Of a stretch of 16,501 nt of DNA, positions 7,219 to 15,146 are shown piece after piece (within the stretch, counting starts at the first letter, position 1; each line of letters begins with the position of its first letter). This DNA comes from CAYVQU01 sp964453155. Lineage in GTDB: Bacteria; Chloroflexota; Anaerolineae; Anaerolineales; UBA11858. The stretch is taken from NCBI GenBank assembly GCA_964453155.1, contig CAYVQU010000119.1:1-16501 (forward strand), given 5' to 3'. The notes under the pieces are model-generated. The model was given only the letters and a program-made list of their open reading frames with translations, ran no database searches and was not told the origin of the DNA. The position numbers were made by a program, and so were the translations under genes.

Positions 7219-7847
7219 AGACAATTCTTTGCTATGGTGATTCGAATACTTGGGGATGGAATCCTATCAATTTATCCCGTTATGCCAAAGATGAGCGCTG
7301 GCCTGGGGTTCTACAGCAAGAACTTGGCGAAGGTTTTGAGGTAATTTCTGAAGGTTTGCCGGGGCGGACGACCGTCTGGCCTGATCCGATTGAAGGTCAC
7401 ATGAGTGGGGCAGATTATCTCACCCCGTGCTTAAATTCACACAAACCGATTGATCTAGTCATAATTCTACTGGGGACAAATGATCTCAAGCACCGTTTTG
7501 GGGTAACTGCCTTTGATATCGCGGAGGGCATTTCCCGGTTGGTGAGGATGATCCAACAAAGTGAATCCGGTCCTGAAGGCAGATCGCCACAGGTTTTGAT
7601 ACTGGTACCGCCTCCACTTGGGAACCTTTCGAAGTTTGCCGAGATGTTTGCTAGGGGGATAGAGAAATCGAGAGACTTGAGTCAGCAATACAAGCGAGTT
7701 GCTGACCTCTTAGCTTGTTCATATCTGGATACTTCCGAGTATATTGTTTCGAGCGATGTGGATGGGGTTCATTTCGATGCCAATGCACATACCGTTTTAG
7801 GTCACTTGGTCGCTCAGAAAATTAAGACGATTTTTCAAAGGAAATAG
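7215..7847 (+). CDS. SGNH/GDSL-family hydrolase (likely carbohydrate or aryl esterase)
   Basis: The 210-residue protein has all four SGNH blocks: GDSN with the nucleophile S10, G50 in EGLPGRTT, N89 in LLGTND, and the D183-x-x-H186 pair in DGVHFD. It has no signal peptide, so it acts in the cytoplasm. The family hydrolyses esters with broad specificity; the layout resembles arylesterase/acyl hydrolases. Its ATGA overlap with kdgF and the pectin-related operon make it likely to remove acetyl or similar esters from imported uronate oligosaccharides, but this is inferred from context. Confidence 0.88.
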   Translation: MKTILCYGDSNTWGWNPINLSRYAKDERWPGVLQQELGEGFEVISEGLPGRTTVWPDPIEGHMSGADYLTPCLNSHKPIDLVIILLGTNDLKHRFGVTAFDIAEGISRLVRMIQQSESGPEGRSPQVLILVPPPLGNLSKFAEMFARGIEKSRDLSQQYKRVADLLACSYLDTSEYIVSSDVDGVHFDANAHTVLGHLVAQKIKTIFQRK

Positions 7848-7856
7848 GGAACTACT

Positions 7857-8621
7857 ATGATACTTGACTTATTCAATCTTGCCGGTAAGGTAGCACTGGT
7901 CACAGGTGCCAGTCGAGGGCTTGGGCAGGCGATGGCAGTCGGATTAGCTGAAGCCGGAGCTGACATCGTTGGATTGGCTTCAACCGATTGCATAGAAACC
8001 GCGACCCAGGTTCAGGGTATAGGACGGAAATTTTACCCAGTTGTGTGTGACCTCATCGAAGCCACACCGGAAACATTCGCAGATGTCGTTGCCGAAATCG
8101 TTTCACATTTTGGCCGCCTGGATATATTGGTCAACAATGCAGGGATCATCCGCCGGGCACCAATTTTCGAATTCAACGAAGAATTTTGGGACGATGTCTT
8201 GCAAGTCAACCTGAAAGCCTTATTCTTCCTGGCACAGGTTGCCGCCCAGCAAATGGACACCCATGGGGGTGGGAAGATCATTAACATTGCCTCGATGCTC
8301 TCCTACCAGGGCGGAATTTTGGTTCCCGCGTATACCGCCTCAAAAAGTGCGGTTGCCGGAGTTACTAAAGCATTAGCAAATGAATTAGCTCCCAAGAATA
8401 TCAATGTCAACGCGATTGCTCCCGGCTATATGGCCACCGACAACACCGCTCCGCTGCGAGCGGACGAGAAACGGAATGCCGCTATATTAGAACGCATCCC
8501 CGCCAGAAGGTGGGGGGACCCCGCTGATTTGAAGGGTATCACCGTCTTCCTGGCCTCGTCCGCTTCCGATTATATGCAAGGCGCGATTGTGCCCGTAGAT
8601 GGTGGTTGGTTGTGCCGGTAG
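7857..8621 (+). CDS. kduD: 2-dehydro-3-deoxy-D-gluconate 5-dehydrogenase
   Basis: This 254-residue short-chain dehydrogenase matches KduD nearly throughout. It has TGASRGLG at 16-23, NNAG at 93-96, N118, and the catalytic S146, Y159 and K163. Blocks shared with E. coli KduD as recalled include KIINIASMLSYQGGI, NINVNAIAPGYMAT, LRADEKR, RIPARRWG and FLASSASDY, ending VDGGWLCR. KduD reduces 2,5-diketo-3-deoxygluconate (DKII) to KDG with NADH, the step after KduI, which is not in this window. AGGGA at 7846-7850 precedes the ATG by 6 nt. Its place after kdgF fits the unsaturated uronate pathway. Confidence 0.93.
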   Translation: MILDLFNLAGKVALVTGASRGLGQAMAVGLAEAGADIVGLASTDCIETATQVQGIGRKFYPVVCDLIEATPETFADVVAEIVSHFGRLDILVNNAGIIRRAPIFEFNEEFWDDVLQVNLKALFFLAQVAAQQMDTHGGGKIINIASMLSYQGGILVPAYTASKSAVAGVTKALANELAPKNINVNAIAPGYMATDNTAPLRADEKRNAAILERIPARRWGDPADLKGITVFLASSASDYMQGAIVPVDGGWLCR

Positions 8622-8627
8622 TTAGGA

Positions 8628-8671
8628 GCAGCTAGCGAATAGTTGTCGGGTTTCTATTATCCGCTAGCTGC
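8628..8671. repeat. Intergenic hairpin between kduD and kdgK
   Basis: GCAGCTAGCG (8628-8637) pairs with CGCTAGCTGC (8662-8671), and inside it AATAG (8638-8642) pairs with CTATT (8654-8658) across a 3-nt bulge, leaving an 11-nt loop. There is no T-run, so it is unlikely to be a strong intrinsic terminator. In the middle of an operon, an RNA processing or stability element or an inserted palindromic repeat are the options. Confidence 0.6.
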
Positions 8672-8694
8672 GAACCATAGAACAGAAAGGTTTT

Positions 8695-9735
8695 ATGATG
8701 AAGAAAATCATCACTTTCGGAGAAATCATGCTCCGTTTATCCCCACCAGGAAACCAGCGGTTTTCACAAGCCCGTAGCCTTGATGTGGTCTACGGCGGCG
8801 GTGAGGCCAATGTGGCCGCTTCCCTGGCCAATTACGGGCTACCGGTTGATTTTGTGACTCGCATCCCCGAGAATGATATCGGCGAGGCCTGTATCCAATT
8901 CTTGCGCCAATATGGTGTCGGAGTCGACAAAATTCTACGCGGCGGCGAGCGTCTGGGGATTTACTTCCTCGAGATGGGATCAATGCAGCGCGGCAGCAAA
9001 GTGGTTTATGACCGGGCTAATTCCGCGATCTCGGCGATTGAACCGGGGATGGTGGACTGGCACGCGGTCTTTGCTGACGCCGATTGGTTCCATTGGACTG
9101 GGATTACGCCGGCGATATCAGCGGGAACTGCCGCTGTCTGTTTGGAAGGCGTTAAAGCCGCCCAAGCAATGGGGGTCACTGTTTCATGTGACCTGAATTA
9201 CCGCAAAAACCTGTGGAAATGGGGCCAACAGCCCGGCGAAGTTATGCCGGAACTGGTAGCGCATACCGATGTCGCCATCGGCAACGAAGAAGATGCCGAT
9301 AAAGTTTTCGGCATCAAGGCCCCAGAGAGCGATGTCACCGCCGGGAAGGTGGAAGCCGATCAATATTTGTACGTCTGCGAGAAGTTGAACGAGTGTTTCC
9401 CCAACCTGAAGACTATCGCTATCACCCTGCGCGGGTCGGTTTCAGCCAGCCATAACACCTGGTCGGCGGTATTATGGCGAGAAGGCGGTAATTTTTACAC
9501 CGGGCCATTTTATGACATTACCCATATTGTCGACCGTGTGGGCGGCGGAGACTCTTTTATGGGTGGGTTGATCTATGGCCTGCGAATTTTTGGCGAGGAT
9601 TATCAAAAAACCTTAGATTTTGCCGTTGCGGCCTCGTGTTTGAAACATTCAATTTTCGGTGATTTCAACCTGGCAACAGTGGCCGAAGTCGAAAAACTGA
9701 TGTCCGGTGACGCCTCCGGGCGGGTCTCAAGATAA
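8695..9735 (+). CDS. kdgK: 2-keto-3-deoxygluconate kinase
   Basis: A 346-residue PfkB-fold kinase that phosphorylates KDG to KDPG with ATP. Diagnostic blocks are FGEIMLRLSPPGN near the N-terminus, YGGGEANVA at 33-41, CDLNYRKNLW at 165-174 and DRVGGGDSFMGGL at 280-291, with catalytic base D286. The start is either the ATG at 8695 or that at 8698; AAAGG at 8686-8690 gives a better spacing to 8698, which would remove one Met. An Eda-type aldolase follows 11 bp later, the expected next step. This copy keeps the canonical motifs that are altered in the paralogue at 3338. Confidence 0.92.
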   Translation: MMKKIITFGEIMLRLSPPGNQRFSQARSLDVVYGGGEANVAASLANYGLPVDFVTRIPENDIGEACIQFLRQYGVGVDKILRGGERLGIYFLEMGSMQRGSKVVYDRANSAISAIEPGMVDWHAVFADADWFHWTGITPAISAGTAAVCLEGVKAAQAMGVTVSCDLNYRKNLWKWGQQPGEVMPELVAHTDVAIGNEEDADKVFGIKAPESDVTAGKVEADQYLYVCEKLNECFPNLKTIAITLRGSVSASHNTWSAVLWREGGNFYTGPFYDITHIVDRVGGGDSFMGGLIYGLRIFGEDYQKTLDFAVAASCLKHSIFGDFNLATVAEVEKLMSGDASGRVSR

Positions 9736-9746
9736 GGAAAGATATT

Positions 9747-10418
9747 ATGGCAAGGTTTACGAGAATAGAAGTTTATCAGGCAATGTATGAGTCAGGGTTA
9801 GTGCCGTTATTCTATAACCCAAATGTAGAAGTAAGCTTGAAAGTATCCAAAGCAGTTTCAGATGGTGGGGCGCGCGTGTTGGAATTCACCAATCGCGGTG
9901 ATTTTGCCTTTCAAGTCTTCAGAGAATTATCCCTAACCCTGGCAGCCGAAAACTCTCCATTGATTCTGGGGGTAGGGTCGGTGGTGGATGCCCCAACAGC
10001 AGCAATGTACATTGGGGCTGGGGCGAACTTTATCGTCGGACCAATCTTCAACCCTGAGATTGCCAGGTTATGCAACCGCCGCAAGATCGCTTATATGCCG
10101 GGCTGTGGCACCCTAAATGAAATTTCTGAAGCTGATGAAAATGGTGTCGAAATCGTCAAAATTTTCCCTGGAACTGCTGTTGGTGGTCCAGGATTTATAA
10201 AGGCTGTGAAAGGGCCCAACCCATGGACATCCATCATGCCAACCGGCGGCGTCGATGCAACCGAAGAAAACATCCGAACTTGGATTGAAGCCGGGGCCAG
10301 CTGTGTGGGTATGGGTTCTAGACTGATTACTAAATCTGACGTATCCGCGAGTAATTACGATGGCATTCAAGAAAATGTGAAAAAAGTGTTGGGCTGGATT
10401 TCGACAGTCAAAAGATAA
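9747..10418 (+). CDS. eda: 2-keto-3-deoxy-6-phosphogluconate aldolase (copy 2)
   Basis: A 223-residue class I aldolase that cleaves KDPG to pyruvate and glyceraldehyde 3-phosphate. The Schiff-base lysine is K138 (VEIVKIFPG), E46 and R50 sit in VLEFTNRGD at the places of E. coli Eda E45 and R49, and MPTGGVD and GMGSRL form the phosphate site. It is only distantly similar to the aldolase at 4503, and the arginine kept here is a threonine there, so this is the more conventional KDPG-type copy. AAGGA at 9734-9738 supports the ATG. It lies directly behind kdgK and 30 bp before uxaE. Confidence 0.9.
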   Translation: MARFTRIEVYQAMYESGLVPLFYNPNVEVSLKVSKAVSDGGARVLEFTNRGDFAFQVFRELSLTLAAENSPLILGVGSVVDAPTAAMYIGAGANFIVGPIFNPEIARLCNRRKIAYMPGCGTLNEISEADENGVEIVKIFPGTAVGGPGFIKAVKGPNPWTSIMPTGGVDATEENIRTWIEAGASCVGMGSRLITKSDVSASNYDGIQENVKKVLGWISTVKR

Positions 10419-10448
10419 CAGAAAATATTCAACTTTTAAAAACTGAAA

Positions 10449-11843
10449 TTGATTACCTATAACCAAACCACATATCATTTATCTTTCAATAAAGATTGCC
10501 AACAGAAATTTCTCTGTATCGAAGGAGATTTCAATGGTTTTCAAGGTGAGATAATAGCTGGAATATATTGGTGTCCGCTGACTCCGAAAAACGCGGCAGC
10601 CTTGCGTGATCGGTTACCCTGGTTGAACCCCAAACCCTTGGGGTTAGCTGTTTCCTTTGGGTTTGGCGATCGCCTGGGGTTAGCAACACCTGGACATATA
10701 GCCGCAGTTCGCAATTCCGGAATCGCCCCTGTTTTTGCTCAGCAATCCGTACGTGAGAACACCCGTACAGGACGCACCCCTCAGAATGTACTCGACGATG
10801 CCATGTGGGCCGTCTTCGAGCACGATTGGCGCGCCCCCTGGGGTGCAGATGCCGACCATGTCAAAGAGATCAGCGATTTAGCCCAATTTATCGAGGCCGG
10901 TTATACCTTTTACACTATCGATCCCAACCAATATGTGGATAACTCGGCTCACACCGATTCGAAAGAAGTTCTCCAGGTCAAAGTAAATGATCTCCCCTGG
11001 GATGAGTTGAGCGTTTCATTGGAAACGTGGTACCAACACTATGTTGAAAACCCTGTCAAGCTAGAGGGGATCACCCTCGAATTCCAGGAAGAGACTCTCT
11101 TACGGGCCGCTGCAAAATATGGACGGGCTATTACTCACATCAAGTCCATATCCGATTATCTGATAGTGAATGTCTCGCAGTTTGATTTGGAAGCTTCCGT
11201 CGATGAGACGGATACTCCTACTAGTGTAGAAGAACACTATTTCATAGCCAACGAATTGCGTAGATTAGGCGTACCGTTTGTCTCACTAGCCCCACGGTTT
11301 ATCGGTAATTTTGAGAAGGGTGTTGATTATGTCGGCGACATAATCGAGTTTGAGTGCGAGCTGGAAAAGCACGCTGCGGTGATGCACGCCATCGGTGGGT
11401 ATAAATTGAGTATCCACACTGGCTCCGATAAGTTCAGTATTTATCCCAGTATCGCGGCTCAAGCTAAAAATAAGGCTCACGTCAAAACTGCCGGGACGAG
11501 TTATTTGGAAGCCCTGCGAGTGATCGCAGTAGTTGATCAACCCTTTTTCCGCGAAATCCTGGATTTTTCTCGTGGATGTTACGAAACGGATAAGACCACC
11601 TATCATGTCTCGGGAAAACTAGAACGAGTTTCTGAAGCCGATGATTTGTCCGATGCAGACATCCTAAACATCTTCGACCAATTCGACACCCGGCAAGTGC
11701 TGCATGTCACCTTTGGTTCAGTGCTGGATCACTATGGAACCGAGTTGAAAGCGTTATTAGGCGACCATATAGATTTATATGAAGAATTTCTACAAGCCCA
11801 TTTTAAACACCATTTGGACCCGTTTGTGGATATTAAAGTTTGA
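10449..11843 (+). CDS. uxaE: Tagaturonate/fructuronate epimerase
   Basis: The 464 residues match UxaE, the C4 epimerase that interconverts D-tagaturonate and D-fructuronate, first described in Thermotoga. Shared blocks are SFGFGDRLGLATPGHI, FAQQSVRENTRTGRT, WGADADHVK, FTIDPNQY, EASVDETDTPTS, HTGSDKFSIYPS and HVKTAGTSYLEA, the last part of the isomerase-like barrel. It allows galacturonate (via UxaC, not in this window) to use the fructuronate-mannonate branch instead of tagaturonate reductase and altronate dehydratase. The only possible start before the conserved region is the TTG at 10449; there is no clear Shine-Dalgarno, so translation may depend on coupling with the gene before it. It is followed after 15 bp by the arabinofuranosidase. 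Confidence 0.9.
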   Translation: MITYNQTTYHLSFNKDCQQKFLCIEGDFNGFQGEIIAGIYWCPLTPKNAAALRDRLPWLNPKPLGLAVSFGFGDRLGLATPGHIAAVRNSGIAPVFAQQSVRENTRTGRTPQNVLDDAMWAVFEHDWRAPWGADADHVKEISDLAQFIEAGYTFYTIDPNQYVDNSAHTDSKEVLQVKVNDLPWDELSVSLETWYQHYVENPVKLEGITLEFQEETLLRAAAKYGRAITHIKSISDYLIVNVSQFDLEASVDETDTPTSVEEHYFIANELRRLGVPFVSLAPRFIGNFEKGVDYVGDIIEFECELEKHAAVMHAIGGYKLSIHTGSDKFSIYPSIAAQAKNKAHVKTAGTSYLEALRVIAVVDQPFFREILDFSRGCYETDKTTYHVSGKLERVSEADDLSDADILNIFDQFDTRQVLHVTFGSVLDHYGTELKALLGDHIDLYEEFLQAHFKHHLDPFVDIKV

Positions 11844-11858
11844 TTTATTGGAACCAAT

Positions 11859-13355
11859 ATGAAAAAAACAGAAATCATCCTACACCGTGACTATCAGATT
11901 GGAACAGTAGACCCTCGAATTTTTGGCGGCTTCCTGGAGCACATGGGCCGCGCTATTTATGAGGGCGTCTACGACCCTGAATATGCTCACGCCGATGCCG
12001 ATGGGTTCCGCACTGACGTTTTAGATGCCTTGCGACCGATGCGTTATACAACCATGCGCTATCCTGGCGGGAACTTTGCTTCCGGCTATCACTGGGTAGA
12101 CGGTATCGGTCCCAAGGATCAGCGACCTACTAAACGCGACCTAGCCTGGCAAAGCCTGGAGCCCAACCAGTTTGGTACTGATGAATTTGTCAAGCTGTCC
12201 CGACTGATTGGCTGGACCCCAATGATGACAGTCAACTTGGGAACCGGCACTCCCGAAGAAGCCCGCAACTGGGTGGAATACTGCAACAGCCCTGGCGGGA
12301 GCTATTACGCTGATTTGCGGGTGGCCAACGGTAATCCTGATCCCTATGGTCTTAAGTTGTGGTGTTTGGGCAACGAAATGGACGGGTCCTGGCAACTTGG
12401 GCATGTCCCCGCCGATCAATATGCCATACGTGCTCAGCAGGCGGCTAAGTTGATGAAAGATGTCGACCCTAACTTGGAATTAGTAGCCTGTGGATCGTGC
12501 GCACCCGATTTACCCACCTATATGGATTGGGATCGGACGGTCTTGGAATACGTGGGCGATTACGCCGATTTCGTCAGCCTGCACCGCTATGTAGGTAATC
12601 CTGCCGGTGATACGGCGGATTATCTAGCGATCACCAATGCCATCGATCAACAAATTGAAGAAATGGACGCGGTGTGCCGCTTTGTTCAGGCTCGCAACCG
12701 CAGCAAGAGACGCGCCTACCTGTGTTTTGATGAATGGAACGTTTGGTACCGGGCGCGGGAAGCCCAGCACATGGACGGCCGCGGTGCTTTCGCCCCACAC
12801 CTGATCGAGGAAAAATACAATCTGGAAGATGCTCTAGTAGTGGCTGGGTTTTTGAACAGTTTTATTCGTCACGCAGATGTGCTCAAGATCGCCAATATTG
12901 CCCAGATTGTCAATGTGATCGCCCCAATTTTGACACGCGGTGACGAAATACTCTTGCAAACGATTTATTATCCATTTGTGATGTATTCTCAACGGCGAGA
13001 AGGGATATCGCTACAGCCAGTGGTCAAGGGGCCGGGTTATGAGAGCGAAAACTACGGTTATGTGAGTGATATTGACATCAGCGCGATTTTGGGTGATGGG
13101 GTTTTGAATATCTTCGCTGTCAATCGCAATCTCGAAGAGACAGCGCTGGTCAAAATCCAACATCCTGGCGGTGAAATCCGTAGTGTGAAATCTGCTGAAA
13201 TTGTGACTGGTGTGAACCCCAGCGACAGCAATACATATGAACAACCAAACTTGATTACCAACCAACCTTACTTGGCAGCTAAAATTAAAGGTGGTGTAGC
13301 CCAACTTGAAATTCCTAAAATCTCATTTGTCGCAATTACATTTGAAGTCAGGTGA
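11859..13355 (+). CDS. abfA: Alpha-L-arabinofuranosidase, GH51, cytoplasmic
   Basis: A 498-residue GH51 retaining glycosidase releasing terminal L-arabinofuranose from arabinan or arabinoxylan oligosaccharides. The acid/base is E173 in LWCLGNEMDG, and the nucleophile is E292 in CFDEWNVWYR; the N-terminal GGFLEHMGRAIYEG and MRYPGGNFASGYHW blocks are also typical. The barrel is followed by a C-terminal beta-sandwich. There is no signal peptide, so it acts on imported oligosaccharides. As the last gene of the pectin operon it handles arabinan side chains of rhamnogalacturonan. An 8-bp inverted repeat (AAGTCAGG 13345-13352, CCTGACTT 13372-13379) spans its stop codon. Confidence 0.94.
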   Translation: MKKTEIILHRDYQIGTVDPRIFGGFLEHMGRAIYEGVYDPEYAHADADGFRTDVLDALRPMRYTTMRYPGGNFASGYHWVDGIGPKDQRPTKRDLAWQSLEPNQFGTDEFVKLSRLIGWTPMMTVNLGTGTPEEARNWVEYCNSPGGSYYADLRVANGNPDPYGLKLWCLGNEMDGSWQLGHVPADQYAIRAQQAAKLMKDVDPNLELVACGSCAPDLPTYMDWDRTVLEYVGDYADFVSLHRYVGNPAGDTADYLAITNAIDQQIEEMDAVCRFVQARNRSKRRAYLCFDEWNVWYRAREAQHMDGRGAFAPHLIEEKYNLEDALVVAGFLNSFIRHADVLKIANIAQIVNVIAPILTRGDEILLQTIYYPFVMYSQRREGISLQPVVKGPGYESENYGYVSDIDISAILGDGVLNIFAVNRNLEETALVKIQHPGGEIRSVKSAEIVTGVNPSDSNTYEQPNLITNQPYLAAKIKGGVAQLEIPKISFVAITFEVR

Positions 13356-13379
13356 ATTTGAGTGTAATTGGCCTGACTT
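13345..13379 (+). terminator. Possible weak hairpin at the operon end
   Basis: AAGTCAGG and CCTGACTT form an 8-bp stem with a 19-nt loop over the stop codon of the arabinofuranosidase gene. No T-run follows, so a factor-dependent end or mRNA 3' stabiliser is as likely as an intrinsic terminator. A second dyad, CATTACC/GGTGATG, lies at 13401-13422. Confidence 0.3.
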
Positions 13380-13558
13380 GCGTATGGAGCCTTGGGATAA
13401 CATTACCCTTACAAAGGTGATGACGGAAATTAAGTAAGTGATATCAGATACATACAACACATAGAGCTTCACGTTTTGATGGTAAAATCATATCGAGTTA
13501 GCTTGAATCCCAAGTTATAAATCCACCCCGAATTGTAGACCGCCGGGTTCAACTTTTG
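13356..13558. other. Non-coding stretch after the catabolic operon
   Basis: Beyond the two small dyads at 13345-13422, I see no gene, convincing promoter or repeat in this stretch. It marks the change from the catabolic cluster to the mobile-element-like region; together with the tRNA-like sequence it makes a gene-free gap of about 320 bp. Confidence 0.5.
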
Positions 13559-13641
13559 AGCAGGTTTGTCGGTCTAAAGTTAGAGTCTACAGGACTAAAA
13601 CCATAACCTGAAGGTCACAAGTTCGGGTCCTGGCCCCGCTA
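13559..13641 (+). pseudogene. Degraded tRNA-like sequence with CAT anticodon
   Basis: The region starts AGCAGGT and ends CCCCGCTA, as acceptor ends that pair at five of seven positions. CAGGACT and CATAACCTGAAGGTCAC match the anticodon arm and variable loop of a CAT-anticodon (Met/fMet/Ile2) tRNA but are separated by an extra AAAAC. The T arm ACAAG-TTCGGGT-CCTGG has two mismatched pairs. No CCA is encoded. The D arm is barely recognisable. The length is 83 nt, longer than a normal tRNA of this class. It is probably non-functional, either a relic of a tRNA or an attachment-site remnant. Confidence 0.5.
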
Positions 13642-13647
13642 CTCTAG

Positions 13648-13677
13648 AAAAAAAGACACCATTTCGGTGTCTTTTTT
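13648..13677. terminator. Bidirectional intrinsic terminator
   Basis: A run of seven A is followed by the stem GACACC (13655-13660), loop ATTTC, stem GGTGTC (13666-13671) and six T. It works in either direction: it ends the minus-strand regulator gene, whose stop codon overlaps the T-run, and would stop any transcript coming from the catabolic operon. Confidence 0.85.
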
Positions 13678-14578
13678 AGTTTTCAACCTCGCTAATCCAT
13701 TGGCGAAATAGGGCGGGCCACATAAATTCATTCGGGTAGTATGTTTGTAATAATCGCTGAACAGCAATAAAACTTTCAACCCAATCTAACCATTCCCTTT
13801 TGGTTTCACTTTGTGTTTTCAGATCACTAATTTCAATGAATTGACCAAATGTGCCCCATGAAAGAGCAATAAATTCGCCTCCTAATTCTAGTATTCGATC
13901 TAAATCTACGACAGTGGAAAAAAGTGTTCGTTCACTAAAATTGGATTCTAGTTTACGAATTCCAACATGAGATAATTCGACAAACTTACTAACATAACGT
14001 AACGATGCAGCATGTGATTTTCGGGATCGGTATAAGAATGCTCCCAAATCGTTCGGAATAAGCAATCCATCTCGGGCTGCGGCGCTTCTTAAAGTCTCTA
14101 AACGGATTTCAAAAATATAATCTCGTGGTGAAGAGAATATGCTAGGTTGCCGTATAATCTCATTTATTGAGAAGTCAACTCCTAGTTCTTGTGGGGGGTT
14201 TTGATTGTATGTAAAGTAGAATTGATTAAAATTCTGGATTACTCGCGCCCGATTCTCAATTGAAAGTTGTGAAAAACGGGCGAGATCTGCTAAATACAAA
14301 GTAGAAAACCGGTAATCCGTAATTTTTTTGAAGTAATTTTCGGGGTCTGGGGTATTAGAGGGGATCAATCCCAAATCTATCAAATTTTCAAACGGAATCT
14401 CCATAGCATTAAAAATCTTCCGCAAAAACAATGCCGTTGCTGCTGAGTGTTGATTTTCTACACGGCTGATCGATGCATGGCTAATACCTGCTCGTCGTGA
14501 CAGTTCGAGTATTGTAATGTTTTGATCTTTTCTTTGCTGTTTTAACCATTTTCCGATAACAATAGATAAATTTTCCAT
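13676..14578 (-). CDS. XRE-family helix-turn-helix transcriptional regulator
   Basis: The 300-residue protein has an N-terminal XRE/Cro-CI helix-turn-helix (about residues 5-65; the recognition part is ITILELSRRAGISHASISRVE). The remaining 230 residues match no family I recognise; they contain no zinc site, protease motif or membrane segment and may be a ligand- or protein-binding domain. The start ATG has AAGGA upstream on the minus strand. It is transcribed away from the HTH/integrase pair and ends at an intrinsic terminator. A repressor controlling the neighbouring integrase module is likely from the divergent layout, but it could also regulate a gene outside this window. Confidence 0.8.
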   Translation of the reverse strand: MENLSIVIGKWLKQQRKDQNITILELSRRAGISHASISRVENQHSAATALFLRKIFNAMEIPFENLIDLGLIPSNTPDPENYFKKITDYRFSTLYLADLARFSQLSIENRARVIQNFNQFYFTYNQNPPQELGVDFSINEIIRQPSIFSSPRDYIFEIRLETLRSAAARDGLLIPNDLGAFLYRSRKSHAASLRYVSKFVELSHVGIRKLESNFSERTLFSTVVDLDRILELGGEFIALSWGTFGQFIEISDLKTQSETKREWLDWVESFIAVQRLLQTYYPNEFMWPALFRQWISEVEN

Positions 14579-14601
14579 GCCAAATCTTTTCCTTGCAAAT
14601 A

Positions 14602-14618
14602 TTACTTAGTAGTAGTAA
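14602..14618. promoter_or_regulatory. Possible operator in the divergent promoter region
   Basis: TTACT and AGTAA half-sites are separated by 7 nt, 24 bp upstream of the XRE gene start, within the 153-bp gap between the divergent genes. The arms are short and A/T rich, so chance is a real alternative. Confidence 0.3.
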
Positions 14619-14731
14619 AATGATCTGGTAACTATACGTACAATTAACTCTCCGCTAACACTATTTATAGACGATGACACGCTGTAACTAATGAATCTCA
14701 TAAAGTGTAGATAATTTATTCCGGATTCAGT

Positions 14732-15136
14732 ATGACAATTCAAAATCTTAATAAAGGGCGTCTAAATGGTCGGCAACGAATGCGTCTTTTGAAACTTCTA
14801 GATATGGAATACACACCTGCCGAACTTGCTGATGAAATAGGCTTTCGACGGAGGCAAATTTATAGAGTATATCGAAAGCTTCCAGACTTTCCATGTAGAG
14901 TAGATGATGCAAAACATCTTTGGATCAATGGTGCCGCTTTTCGGGACTGGTACCGGTATTCGTATCCAAAAATTATCCTTGGTAAAAATGAAGTCTATTG
15001 TCTGACTTGTCGCTCAGGTGTTGAAATGGTAAATCCAACACGCCACGTCAAAAATGGCCTGAGCCGCCTTGTTTCCTATTGTTCACAATGTGGTCGAAAA
15101 GTCGTTAAATTTACATTCAAGGAAAAACGAATATAG
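14732..15136 (+). CDS. Small HTH and zinc-ribbon DNA-binding protein
   Basis: The 134 residues contain an N-terminal helix-turn-helix (about residues 10-48, with YTPAELADEIGFRRRQIYRV) followed by a segment resembling the wing and second helix of excisionase or MerR-like proteins (WINGAAFRDWYRY). A C-terminal zinc ribbon has C-x2-C pairs in CLTC and CSQC, and the tail is strongly basic. There is no close family that I recognise. The integrase gene begins 10 bp after its stop, so the two form an operon, and the protein could be a recombination directionality factor, an integration partner or a regulator. The start ATG has only a weak ribosome binding site. Confidence 0.75.
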   Translation: MTIQNLNKGRLNGRQRMRLLKLLDMEYTPAELADEIGFRRRQIYRVYRKLPDFPCRVDDAKHLWINGAAFRDWYRYSYPKIILGKNEVYCLTCRSGVEMVNPTRHVKNGLSRLVSYCSQCGRKVVKFTFKEKRI

Positions 15137-15146
15137 AATTCTAGTC

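Noticed and set aside
10113..10478. Minus-strand open frame over the end of the second eda gene and the uxaE start
   Set aside because: It is antisense to conserved coding sequence and has no ribosome binding site or recognisable motif.
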